Below are positions 1 through 6,165 of a stretch of DNA of 7,811 nt, in pieces. Source of the stretch: Gammaproteobacteria bacterium (lineage in GTDB: Bacteria > Pseudomonadota > Gammaproteobacteria > Natronospirales > REEB76); assembly GCA_027317045.1 (NCBI GenBank), contig DAHVFI010000245.1:1-7811 (forward strand), written 5' to 3'. Numbering within the stretch: position 1 is the stretch's first letter; every line of letters starts with the position of its first letter. The notes under the pieces were generated by a model that was not told the origin of the DNA, made no database searches, and saw only the letters and a list, made by a program, of their open reading frames with translations. Both the position numbers and the translations under genes were made by a program.

Positions 1-69
1 CGTCGCAAAATCCGGGGCGGCGGCAAATAACATACTGAAGGTAAACACACAGACGAGCAGGCGTTGCAT
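1..69 (-). CDS. Start of an exported protein, cut by the window edge (signal peptide only)
   Basis: Only the first 23 codons are in the window. They read MQRLLVCVFTFSMLFAAAPD followed by FAT: a short positive start, a hydrophobic core and an Ala-rich end, so the product is very likely exported through Sec. The ATG at 69 is preceded by a good Shine-Dalgarno (GGGAGA on the minus strand, about six bases before the ATG), which supports this start. It lies 38 bp after the stop of the S10 carboxypeptidase-like gene on the same strand, with no terminator between them, so co-transcription is likely. It could be another secreted hydrolase, but nothing visible identifies the mature protein. Confidence 0.7.
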   Translation of the reverse strand, partial: MQRLLVCVFTFSMLFAAAPDFAT

Positions 70-107
70 AGGAATCTCCCGATGGCTGGTGATTATCAAC
101 CCGTGAC

Positions 108-1655
108 TCAATTGTTTTTAACGCTATCGTAGAATTTGGCCAGATCGGCTTTGTATTTTGCCAAGGCCGGTACATGCAGATAGATCATGTGGCCGGACTG
201 GTAATAGCCGTAGCGGATGTTTTTCTGCAGCGAGGCGTCCAGGCCCATGTGATCGAGGTCGTATTCCGTCTCGAAGAACGGCGTGGCGAAATCGAAGTAG
301 CCGTTGGCCGAAAACACTTTCAGGTGCGGGTTCTCGGTCATGGCCTGGCGCAGGTTTTCCTCCACGTCCATGAGCGGGAATTTCTGACCGTCAATGCGCT
401 GACCGTTGTCCCAATGCAGATTCACTTCGCGGAAGTTTTCCACTTTGTAATCGAGATCGGTTTTGTATTTGAGGTCATTGGCGAGGTACCAGTGGAATGC
501 GGCTGTGTAGGCGGGACCAATGGCACTGCCGCTGGCGTCGTATTCAGGCGTTTCGCCGGCAGCATCGTGGTCAATTCCCAGGAAGCGCGCATCCAGACGT
601 CCGGTGGTGCGCTGCTCGCCGCGAAGCAATTCCTTCTCGAAACGGTCCGGCGTGATACGCAGCTTGGCATCGAGGATGTATTGCACCGGCAGGCCCGAAT
701 AATCGTGCAGTTTTTGCGCAATGGCTTGGGTATCGGCAGACGAGAGTTTGTCTCCCTGATCCAGCGCGCGGGCGTAATCGCCCAGGGCGAACTGCCGCAC
801 TTGCTGCAGGAAGGCGGGCAGATTCGAGGGTTTCTGCGGTAGTTTGTCGTGATACCAGGCAGTGGCCGCCATCGTCGGCAGATACAGTTCATAGGGCAGA
901 TCCAGGCTGAAGGCCGGGCCGGGAAAGTCCACGAAACCGTTAAGCCAGGAGGATTGCAGGATTACACCGTTGAAGGCCATGCCTTTTGCCTGCAGCCAGT
1001 CCACCAGCCCCGCCGCACGGGTGGTGCCATAACTTTCGCCCAGCAGGAATTTCGGCGAATCCCAGCGGTTGTTGAGCGTCACATAACGCTCGATGAATTT
1101 TCCGAAGGATTCGATATCCGCATTGGTGCCGTAGAAATCCTTGGGCGTGCCTTGGCCGACGATGCGGGAGAAGCCGGTGCCGATGGCGTCAATGAACACC
1201 AGGTCGCTTTTATCCAGCAGCGAATATGGGTTCGGCACCAGATCATAAGGCGGCGGCGGCGTGGCCTGCGCGTCGCTGGTCACGACACGCATCGGTCCGA
1301 AGCTGCCCATGTGCAGCCAGATACTGGAAGAACCCGGGCCGCCGTTGAACAGGAAGGTGACCGGGCGATGGGACAAATCCTTCACGCCGTCTTCGGTATA
1401 GGCCACATAGAAGAAACTGCCAATGGCCTCGTTCTTGTTGTTTTTGACGATCAAGTTGCCGGCGGTGGCGGTGTAACGGATGGTCTTGCCGTCGATGATC
1501 AGCCGGTGGCGGGTGATGGATTTCTCTTCCTTCGGTACCGGCAGCGCGACGGCAACGGCTGCGGGTTTGGCAGCGGGAGTGTCCGTTGCAGCAACCGTGG
1601 GCAGAACAACAGCGAGCAGCAGCAGTGCCGGCAGGAGTGTCAACGGGCGTTTCAT
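108..1655 (-). CDS. Exported S10-family serine carboxypeptidase-like protein (paralog A)
   Basis: A 515-residue alpha/beta-hydrolase of peptidase family S10, which removes C-terminal residues from peptides. Residues 1-23 form a Sec signal peptide (MKRPLTLLP, Leu/Val core, likely cut after TVAA), so it acts in the periplasm or outside; no lipobox Cys is seen. An Ala/Pro/Lys-rich linker follows. The oxyanion-hole motif NGGPGSSS is at about 104-111. The nucleophile is Ser208 in GESYGTT, the acid probably Asp455 in GYFDFATP, and the base His489 in SGHMIYLH. The start is the ATG at 1655, because a TTG 12 bp upstream overlaps the Shine-Dalgarno GGAGAG. It is a paralog of the gene immediately upstream, which shares the motifs and layout, and it is followed closely by another exported-protein start. 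Substrate preference cannot be read from sequence. Family assignment is firm; the exact reaction is family inference. Confidence 0.93.
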   Translation of the reverse strand: MKRPLTLLPALLLLAVVLPTVAATDTPAAKPAAVAVALPVPKEEKSITRHRLIIDGKTIRYTATAGNLIVKNNKNEAIGSFFYVAYTEDGVKDLSHRPVTFLFNGGPGSSSIWLHMGSFGPMRVVTSDAQATPPPPYDLVPNPYSLLDKSDLVFIDAIGTGFSRIVGQGTPKDFYGTNADIESFGKFIERYVTLNNRWDSPKFLLGESYGTTRAAGLVDWLQAKGMAFNGVILQSSWLNGFVDFPGPAFSLDLPYELYLPTMAATAWYHDKLPQKPSNLPAFLQQVRQFALGDYARALDQGDKLSSADTQAIAQKLHDYSGLPVQYILDAKLRITPDRFEKELLRGEQRTTGRLDARFLGIDHDAAGETPEYDASGSAIGPAYTAAFHWYLANDLKYKTDLDYKVENFREVNLHWDNGQRIDGQKFPLMDVEENLRQAMTENPHLKVFSANGYFDFATPFFETEYDLDHMGLDASLQKNIRYGYYQSGHMIYLHVPALAKYKADLAKFYDSVKNN

Positions 1656-1659
1656 GGTG

Positions 1660-1665
1660 CTCTCC
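1660..1665 (-). promoter_or_regulatory. Ribosome binding site that fixes the start of paralog A
   Basis: GGAGAG on the minus strand lies four bases before the ATG at 1655. It overlaps the in-frame TTG at 1667-1665 that would otherwise add MEST to the N-terminus, so the ATG start and its clean signal peptide are preferred. Confidence 0.75.
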
Positions 1666-1713
1666 AACGAAGGTTACAGGCGTTTGGTCCGGTCCGCCCG
1701 GCGGGGGCGGAGT

Positions 1714-1745
1714 AAAAAAAGCACCCACGGTCGTGCCGTGGGTGC
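1714..1745 (-). terminator. Intrinsic terminator between the two S10 paralogs
   Basis: A perfect 10-bp stem (GCACCCACGG with CCGTGGGTGC, 1721-1730 and 1736-1745) with a five-base loop is followed on the minus strand by seven T residues (1720-1714). It begins 26 bp after the stop of the upstream S10 gene and is correctly oriented to end that transcript. Its run of T is on the minus-strand side only, so it does not act for plus-strand transcription. It stands 58 bp before the start of the downstream paralog. Confidence 0.92.
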
Positions 1746-1771
1746 TGGTGGTCGGGACGCTAGCACAGAAA

Positions 1772-3304
1772 TCAATGCCGGGCGAGGGCCTCGGTGTAGA
1801 AAATGCTCAGGTCGCGGTGCAGGTCCATGAGGGTGTGCTCATGCAGATACAGCATGTGACCCGAATGGTAGAAGTGGAAGCTCACGTTCTTAAGCAGATC
1901 GGGCGGCAGTTTCATGTGGGCAAAATCGTACTCGGTCTTGTAGAACGGCGTGCCGAGATCGAAATAGCCGTTGCCCGAAAATATCATGAGATTCGGGTTT
2001 TTCCGCATGGCGTCCGCCAGGTTCGGTGCCACGTCCGGAAGCGGCACCGGAAAGAACGAGCCGGGCACCGGATGCTTCCAGTCCCAGTGACGTATGGTCT
2101 GGTCATTGAGGATGACGTAGGGACGCTGACTCAGGTACTTGAGTTGGTTTTGCGCATACCAGTTGAAGGCGGCGGTGTAAGCAGGCGTGATAGCCGCACT
2201 CATGTCGCTGTAGTCGGGATATTCCTCCGCATTGTCCCGGTTATAGCCCTCGAAACGCGCGTCCAGCCGGCCGATGGTGCGGCCGCGGTCACGCAACAGC
2301 TGCGCCCGGAAGCGCATCATGTTGATGCGCAGGTTCACTTGGCGGATGTATTGCTCGCTCAGGCCCGTGTACTCATGCAGCTTCTGCACGACCTGGTCAT
2401 ACTCGGCCGCCGGCAGCCGCGTGCCTTCGAACAGCGCATGCGCGTATTCGGTGCTGGCGAACTGCTCCACCTGTTGCACGAACGCTGCCAGGTGTGCCGG
2501 TTGCTGGGGCAGGGCATGGTGATACCAGGCCACCGCCGCGTAGGAGGGCAGGTAGGTGATCTCGCTCAGATCCGTGCTCGGCCAGCCGTCACCGTAGTTG
2601 AGCACCGAGGACAGCAGGATCACGCCGTTAAGCGCGACGCCGTTTTGCTGCAGCCAGTCCGCCAGGTTCGCCGAGCGGGTGGTGCCGTAGGACTCACCCA
2701 GCAGGAACTTGGGAGAATTCCAGCGGTTGTTGTCGCTCACGTAGCGCTGGATGAACTGTCCGAACGAATTCACATCCTGATCCACGCCCCAGAACATCTT
2801 GTCGGTGCCCTTGTCCACCGGCCGGCTGTAGCCGGTGCCGACGGCGTCGATGAACACCAGGTCGGTTGCGTTGAGCAGGGTATTGGGGTTGCTCACGATG
2901 TCGTAAGGCGGCGGCGGCGTCGAGGTATGGTCCTCCGTCACCACCCGCACCGGCCCGATGCCGCCCATGTGAAGCCACACGCTCGACGAACCGGGGCCGC
3001 CGTTATAGATGAATGTCACCGGGCGCCTCGCGGGATCCCGGACTCCGTCCATGGTGTAGGCCACGTAAAACATGCTGGCGGTCGGCTCGTTTTTTGCGTT
3101 GCGCAGCAGGATGGTGCCGGCGGTGGCGGTGTAGCGGATGGTCTTGCCGTTCACGCTGACCCGGCCGTGGGTGACGGATTTTCTTTCCTTGGGGGCGGGG
3201 GTTGCGCTGGCGGCGGGTTTGGCGGCCGGGGTCTGGTGTGTTGCGAATACGGGAGCGGCCAATAGCAGTGCCAACAGAGGCAGGCAGGCAAGCGTTTTGT
3301 TCAT
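1772..3304 (-). CDS. Exported S10-family serine carboxypeptidase-like protein (paralog B)
   Basis: A 510-residue S10-family serine carboxypeptidase-like hydrolase. Residues 1-21 are a Sec signal peptide (MNKTLACLPLL, ending PVFA), followed by an Ala/Pro/Lys linker much like that of its downstream paralog, so it is periplasmic or secreted. The oxyanion-hole NGGPGSSS is at 101-108. The triad is Ser205 in GESYGTT, Asp449 in GYFDLGTP and His483 in SGHMLYLH. The paralogs match nearly motif for motif, including VNGKTIRYTATAG-type and TPPPPYD-type segments, which points to tandem duplication followed by divergence. The ATG at 3304 has GGAG seven bases upstream. A strong terminator follows the stop, and a long structured non-coding region precedes the start. 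Cleavage specificity is not visible. Family call is firm; activity is inferred from the intact triad. Confidence 0.94.
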   Translation of the reverse strand: MNKTLACLPLLALLLAAPVFATHQTPAAKPAASATPAPKERKSVTHGRVSVNGKTIRYTATAGTILLRNAKNEPTASMFYVAYTMDGVRDPARRPVTFIYNGGPGSSSVWLHMGGIGPVRVVTEDHTSTPPPPYDIVSNPNTLLNATDLVFIDAVGTGYSRPVDKGTDKMFWGVDQDVNSFGQFIQRYVSDNNRWNSPKFLLGESYGTTRSANLADWLQQNGVALNGVILLSSVLNYGDGWPSTDLSEITYLPSYAAVAWYHHALPQQPAHLAAFVQQVEQFASTEYAHALFEGTRLPAAEYDQVVQKLHEYTGLSEQYIRQVNLRINMMRFRAQLLRDRGRTIGRLDARFEGYNRDNAEEYPDYSDMSAAITPAYTAAFNWYAQNQLKYLSQRPYVILNDQTIRHWDWKHPVPGSFFPVPLPDVAPNLADAMRKNPNLMIFSGNGYFDLGTPFYKTEYDFAHMKLPPDLLKNVSFHFYHSGHMLYLHEHTLMDLHRDLSIFYTEALARH

Positions 3305-3396
3305 GTTCGTTCTCCGGGAGGCGGGTGATGTGATCTGGTGTGAGTCGGTATGACCGGGGATAAATGACGAGGTTCAGAATAACTCCACCATCCCAC

Positions 3397-3426
3397 CTGC
3401 CTCCGCCGGGGTGGGCGAGGAGGCAG
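3397..3426. repeat. GC-rich hairpin with a competing alternative stem
   Basis: CTGCCTCC (3397-3404) pairs perfectly with GGAGGCAG (3419-3426). Inside, GCC (3405-3407) pairs with GGC (3414-3416), giving an 11-bp stem with a two-base bulge and a six-base loop. A second stem, CCCACC (3392-3397) with GGTGGG (3410-3415), uses some of the same bases and is mutually exclusive. No T run follows on either strand, so it is not a standard terminator. It lies 92-122 bp before the start of S10 paralog B and could be a leader structure or a dispersed intergenic palindrome. Confidence 0.6.
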
Positions 3427-3430
3427 AATA

Positions 3431-3482
3431 AATTTAATCATAAGGCACTTTTTGAGGTGTCTGCCGGGGCTTCGATTAAATT
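3431..3482. repeat. Nine-bp inverted repeat with 34-bp spacer
   Basis: AATTTAATC (3431-3439) and GATTAAATT (3474-3482) are exact reverse complements. Both arms are AT-rich, so chance is possible. The position upstream of S10 paralog B would suit paired operator half-sites, but no regulator gene is in the window to connect to it. Confidence 0.4.
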
Positions 3483-3488
3483 CCCCGT

Positions 3489-3503
3489 GTTACTTTTTGT
3501 TAC
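3489..3503. repeat. GTTAC direct repeat at one-helical-turn spacing
   Basis: GTTAC occurs at 3489-3493 and again at 3499-3503, separated by TTTTT, giving a 10-bp period. The wider 17-bp sequence begins TGT and ends ACA (3488-3504), an operator-like layout. It is short, so this is only a candidate protein-binding site. Confidence 0.3.
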
Positions 3504-3529
3504 AGGATTTTACTTGAACTCCGATTGCA

Positions 3530-3551
3530 CAGGTGCTAGGCCAATCACCTG
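3530..3551. repeat. CAGGTG/CACCTG inverted repeat
   Basis: CAGGTG (3530-3535) and CACCTG (3546-3551) form a perfect six-bp inverted repeat around a 10-base centre. Further CACCT or AGGTG copies occur at 3611-3615, 3720-3724 and 3736-3740 in the same gap. Each is short; the clustering is what makes it worth recording. Confidence 0.35.
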
Positions 3552-3749
3552 AATTATTCCAGACGAACCTCCGGCAAACGCTAGGGATTCCTACCAGTCC
3601 ATGTTCAAAGCACCTGGATGATTGCATCATCGGACCCGAATGCTGCGATGGCCGAAGGCCTTCAAATTCAATACACGCTCGCTGCAAGATGGAACTTGCC
3701 CACGCAGGTATGTGCCCATCACCTACGTGAGCTGAAGGTGTTGAAATCC

Positions 3750-5075
3750 TCAGGTCAGCCTGAACGCATCACGGGTGAGGTTTTCAGGATCACCGCTGGA
3801 CTTGACCACCACGTTGTCTTCGATGCGGATGCCGCCGTATTTGCGGAAGGCATCCACTTTCGGCCAGTTCACCTGTCGGGAATGTTCGCCCTGGCGGAGT
3901 TTTTCCAATAGCGATGGAATGAAATACAAACCGGGTTCAATGGTGACCACGAAGTTCTCCTTCAGCACCCGCGTGATGCGCAGGTAGGGGTGGCCATCGG
4001 GTTTCGGGATGCTATCGCCCCGCGGGTTTGCCATGAATCCGCCCACGTCGTGGGTCTGGAGTCCCAGCAGATGACCGAGACCGTGGGGCAGAAACACGCT
4101 GCTGATGCGTTTCGCGACGATGTCTTCCGGCGTCAGCTTGACGAAATCGAAGTTGTGCAACAGCCGCGCGATGGCGTGGTGCGCATCCATGTGCAGCGTC
4201 TTGAAATCCAATTCAGGTTTCACCTTCCGGGCGAGGCTCTGTTGTTCCTTGTCGAGGGCATCGATAAGTGCCTGGAACTCATCGGGTTCCGCGGAATAGG
4301 TGCGGGTCACGTCGGAGGCGTAGCCATTCACTTGCGCCGCGGCATCAATCAGGAATGCATGGCGGCGTGCAGGTTTGTCACGGTTCCAATACTGGTAGTG
4401 CAGCGTTGACGCGTGCTCATTGAGGGCGATGATGGCGCCGTAGGGCAGCTGGTTGTCGGTCTGGCCGCTGGCGGCGCAAAAGGCGGTATGGATCTCGAAT
4501 TCGCTGGCGCCGGCCCGAAAGGCCTGTTCGGCGGCACGGTGGCCCTGAACGCTCAGGCTGCTGGCGCGACGCATGCATTCCAGCTCGTATTCGGTTTTGA
4601 CGGCGCGGGTGTAATTCAGCGGATTGAGCAGCGCCTCGGGGTTTACATCGGCAAATCCCCAATTCTTGAAACGTTCCTGCCATTCGCCCAGGAATACGCA
4701 GCGTCTTGCGATGGGCAACGCCCCCGGGGCATCCTCCGGCCGCTTGATGATGCGGATGTCGAAGTGTTGGCTCCAATAACCGGATGGCGGTTCCGGTGGC
4801 AGGTACCAGTAATCTTCCGGCTGGTAGTACACCAATACCGGCTTGTGGCCGGCAACATGAGCCACGAAGGAATCGTGTGCCTGGCTGAGGGGCAGCCAGT
4901 TCTTGAAGTGCGGATTCACCCGGAAGGGGTAGTCCATGTCATCCAGGAACAAAGTGTGCAAAGCGCCCGCGAATACCGCCACCGCGTCGAAGCCGGCGGC
5001 CGCCAGCGCCATGTCGAAGCGTTTTTTGACGGTCTCCAGATGGGATGGATAAAGCCGTGCAAGAGCGTCGCTCAT
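3750..5075 (-). CDS. pepQ: Xaa-Pro dipeptidase (prolidase), PepQ type
   Basis: A 441-residue cytoplasmic metallopeptidase of family M24B that hydrolyses dipeptides with C-terminal proline; E. coli PepQ is 443 residues, so this is full length. The N-terminal domain (about 1-160) is typical of the family, with the HTLFLDDMDYPFR and HFKNWLPL segments. The pita-bread catalytic domain follows. The expected metal ligands are all present: Asp244 (FLIDAA), Asp255 (YASDVTRT), His335 (HGLGHLLG), Glu380 (VTIEPGLY) and Glu419 (GIRIEDN), with catalytic-site His342 in THDVGG. There is no signal peptide. The ATG at 5075 lacks a strong Shine-Dalgarno, but the N-terminus matches the family well. In E. coli pepQ sits beside fadBA; here it stands alone, upstream of two exported carboxypeptidases and divergent from a reductase. 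PepQ enzymes can also hydrolyse some organophosphate esters, a side activity not predictable here. Confidence 0.96.
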   Translation of the reverse strand: MSDALARLYPSHLETVKKRFDMALAAAGFDAVAVFAGALHTLFLDDMDYPFRVNPHFKNWLPLSQAHDSFVAHVAGHKPVLVYYQPEDYWYLPPEPPSGYWSQHFDIRIIKRPEDAPGALPIARRCVFLGEWQERFKNWGFADVNPEALLNPLNYTRAVKTEYELECMRRASSLSVQGHRAAEQAFRAGASEFEIHTAFCAASGQTDNQLPYGAIIALNEHASTLHYQYWNRDKPARRHAFLIDAAAQVNGYASDVTRTYSAEPDEFQALIDALDKEQQSLARKVKPELDFKTLHMDAHHAIARLLHNFDFVKLTPEDIVAKRISSVFLPHGLGHLLGLQTHDVGGFMANPRGDSIPKPDGHPYLRITRVLKENFVVTIEPGLYFIPSLLEKLRQGEHSRQVNWPKVDAFRKYGGIRIEDNVVVKSSGDPENLTRDAFRLT

Positions 5076-5092
5076 GGTGTTTCTACTCGATG

Positions 5093-5120
5093 GTTTTAGC
5101 GGGACAGCCGATTATTTCAG
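5093..5120 (-). promoter_or_regulatory. Weak candidate sigma-70 promoter for pepQ
   Basis: On the minus strand CTGAAA (5120-5115) and TAAAAC (5098-5093) are 16 bp apart, each matching the consensus at four of six positions. The -10 would end 17 bp before the pepQ ATG, giving a very short leader, which would fit the poor Shine-Dalgarno. This is a weak match in the 117-bp spacer between divergent genes. A matching plus-strand promoter was not convincing: TTGTTA at 5155-5160 has no good -10 at the right distance. Confidence 0.2.
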
Positions 5121-5192
5121 ATTCCCGGGGAGGTGGCGCGGGCGGGCCGCCGAATTGTTAAACTGAACTCTTCATTTGCTAGGTGAGCGGCA

Positions 5193-6164
5193 ATGGAATA
5201 TCGGCGATTGGGCAAATCGGGCCTCAAACTGAGCGCCTTGTCTTTCGGGTCTTGGGTCACGTTCAAGAACCAAATCGACACCCAGCTGGCGGAACAATGC
5301 ATCGGCACGGCCTACGACGCGGGCGTGAATTTCTTCGACAACGCCGAAACCTACGCCAACGGCGATTCCGAGCTCATTATGGGCAAGGCCCTGAGGAATC
5401 TCGGCTTTTCCCGTGATTCTTTTTGCGTTTCCAGCAAGGTGTTTTTTGGCAGCCATACCCATCCCAAACCCACGCAGCATGGGCTGTCACACAAGCACAT
5501 CCTGGAAGCCTGTCACCAGGCTCTGCAGCGGCTGCAGGTGGACTACCTGGATTTGTATTTCTGCCACCGCCCCGATCCGGAAACGCCTGTCGAGGAAACC
5601 GTGCGCGCCATGCACGCCCTGGTGCAGCAGGGCAAGGTGCTCTATTGGGGCACCTCCGAGTGGTCGGCTGAGGAGATCGGTGCGGCGCATCGCGTTGCGC
5701 GCGAGTTGTACCTGACGCCCCCGGCCATGGAACAGCCGCAGTACAACCTGTTTGTACGCGAACGGGTGGAGCAGGAGTATGCGCCCCTGTACCGCGATTA
5801 CGGCATGGGCACCACCATCTGGTCGCCGCTGGCCTCGGGCGTGCTCACCGGCAAATACAGCCGGGGCATCCCCAAGGATTCGCGCCTGAACCTGCCGGGT
5901 TATGAGTGGCTCAAGGAACGCCTGCAGAGTGAGGACGGCCGGCGACGAGTCGTTGCGGTAGAACAGCTCACGGTGATTGCCCGCGAATTGGGCATGAGCC
6001 CGACCCAGCTAGCCCTGGCCTGGTGCCTGAAGAACCCGCATGTCAGTAGCGTGATTCTAGGCGCTTCACGCGTGGAACAGCTCAGGGAGAATCTCGGTGC
6101 GCTGGCGCAAGTGCCGAAACTCACCTCCGAGGTGATGCTGCGACTAGCGACGGCAGCAAATTGA
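5193..6164 (+). CDS. Aldo/keto reductase related to Kv-channel beta subunits
   Basis: A 323-residue NADPH-dependent aldo/keto reductase with a TIM-barrel fold, expected in the cytoplasm. It resembles the Kv-beta (AKR6-like) branch along its whole length: MEYRRLGKSGLKLS start, SWVTF, the RPDPETPVEETVRAM segment, YWGTSEWS, WSPLASGVLTGKY and an EDGRRR stretch. The catalytic tetrad is Asp49, Tyr54 (FFDNAETYANG), Lys82 (SSKVFFG) and His125 (CHRPDP). GASRVEQLREN at 290-300 is the usual NADP phosphate-binding region. It has the normal length and no membrane segment. AGGTGA, six bases before the ATG, is a good Shine-Dalgarno. It is divergent from pepQ and ends one base before the sulfotransferase start, so the two form an operon. 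Bacterial members typically reduce small aldehydes or ketones; the substrate here is unknown. A His-rich patch at 88-102 is unusual. Confidence 0.95.
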   Translation: MEYRRLGKSGLKLSALSFGSWVTFKNQIDTQLAEQCIGTAYDAGVNFFDNAETYANGDSELIMGKALRNLGFSRDSFCVSSKVFFGSHTHPKPTQHGLSHKHILEACHQALQRLQVDYLDLYFCHRPDPETPVEETVRAMHALVQQGKVLYWGTSEWSAEEIGAAHRVARELYLTPPAMEQPQYNLFVRERVEQEYAPLYRDYGMGTTIWSPLASGVLTGKYSRGIPKDSRLNLPGYEWLKERLQSEDGRRRVVAVEQLTVIARELGMSPTQLALAWCLKNPHVSSVILGASRVEQLRENLGALAQVPKLTSEVMLRLATAAN

Positions 6165-6165
6165 T

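Larger units (their letters stand above)
3305..3749. other. Non-coding gap between pepQ and S10 paralog B
   Basis: This 445-bp stretch has no convincing gene: the short open frames in it have no family resemblance and poor starts. Part of it is clearly poorer in G+C than the genes (about 42% by hand count over 3421-3540, against about 62% in a sample at 5521-5580). It holds a GC-rich hairpin, a 9-bp inverted repeat, a phased GTTAC repeat and a CAGGTG/CACCTG inverted repeat, each listed separately. It must contain the promoter of paralog B if that gene is not co-transcribed with pepQ, but I cannot pick a convincing -35/-10 pair. No clear intrinsic terminator follows pepQ. Confidence 0.7.

Noticed and set aside
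1694..1710. CCGCCC/GGGCGG inverted repeat just before S10 paralog A
   Set aside because: Six bp in a G+C-only stretch, with no T run and no position that suggests a function; probably chance.
849..1715. Long plus-strand frames (174-842 and 849-1715) antisense to S10 paralog A, with some resemblance to the antisense frame of paralog B
   Set aside because: The resemblance follows from paralogy of the sense genes read in the same reverse frame. There is no ribosome binding site or family match.
1586..3265. A 559-codon open frame on the plus strand, antisense to S10 paralog B
   Set aside because: It is the mirror of a well-supported gene with signal peptide and catalytic motifs. Its product is rich in His, Arg, Val and Gly with no recognisable domain, as expected for a shadow frame in G+C-rich DNA.
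3648..3664. GGCC-GAA-GGCC hairpin and AAGGCCTT palindrome
   Set aside because: Four-bp arms made of self-complementary GGCC; too short to mean anything alone.
3490..3730. Overlapping small open frames of about 65 codons on both strands in the pepQ-S10 gap
   Set aside because: No Shine-Dalgarno, many Cys, Ser and Pro without pattern, no recognisable family, and both strands are open equally, which suggests chance.
4413..5099. A 228-codon plus-strand frame antisense to pepQ
   Set aside because: It lies opposite a full-length prolidase with all metal ligands present; a shadow frame.
5155..5183. TTGTTA as a -35 for the aldo/keto reductase
   Set aside because: The bases 17 bp downstream (GCTAGG) are a poor -10, so I do not call a promoter.
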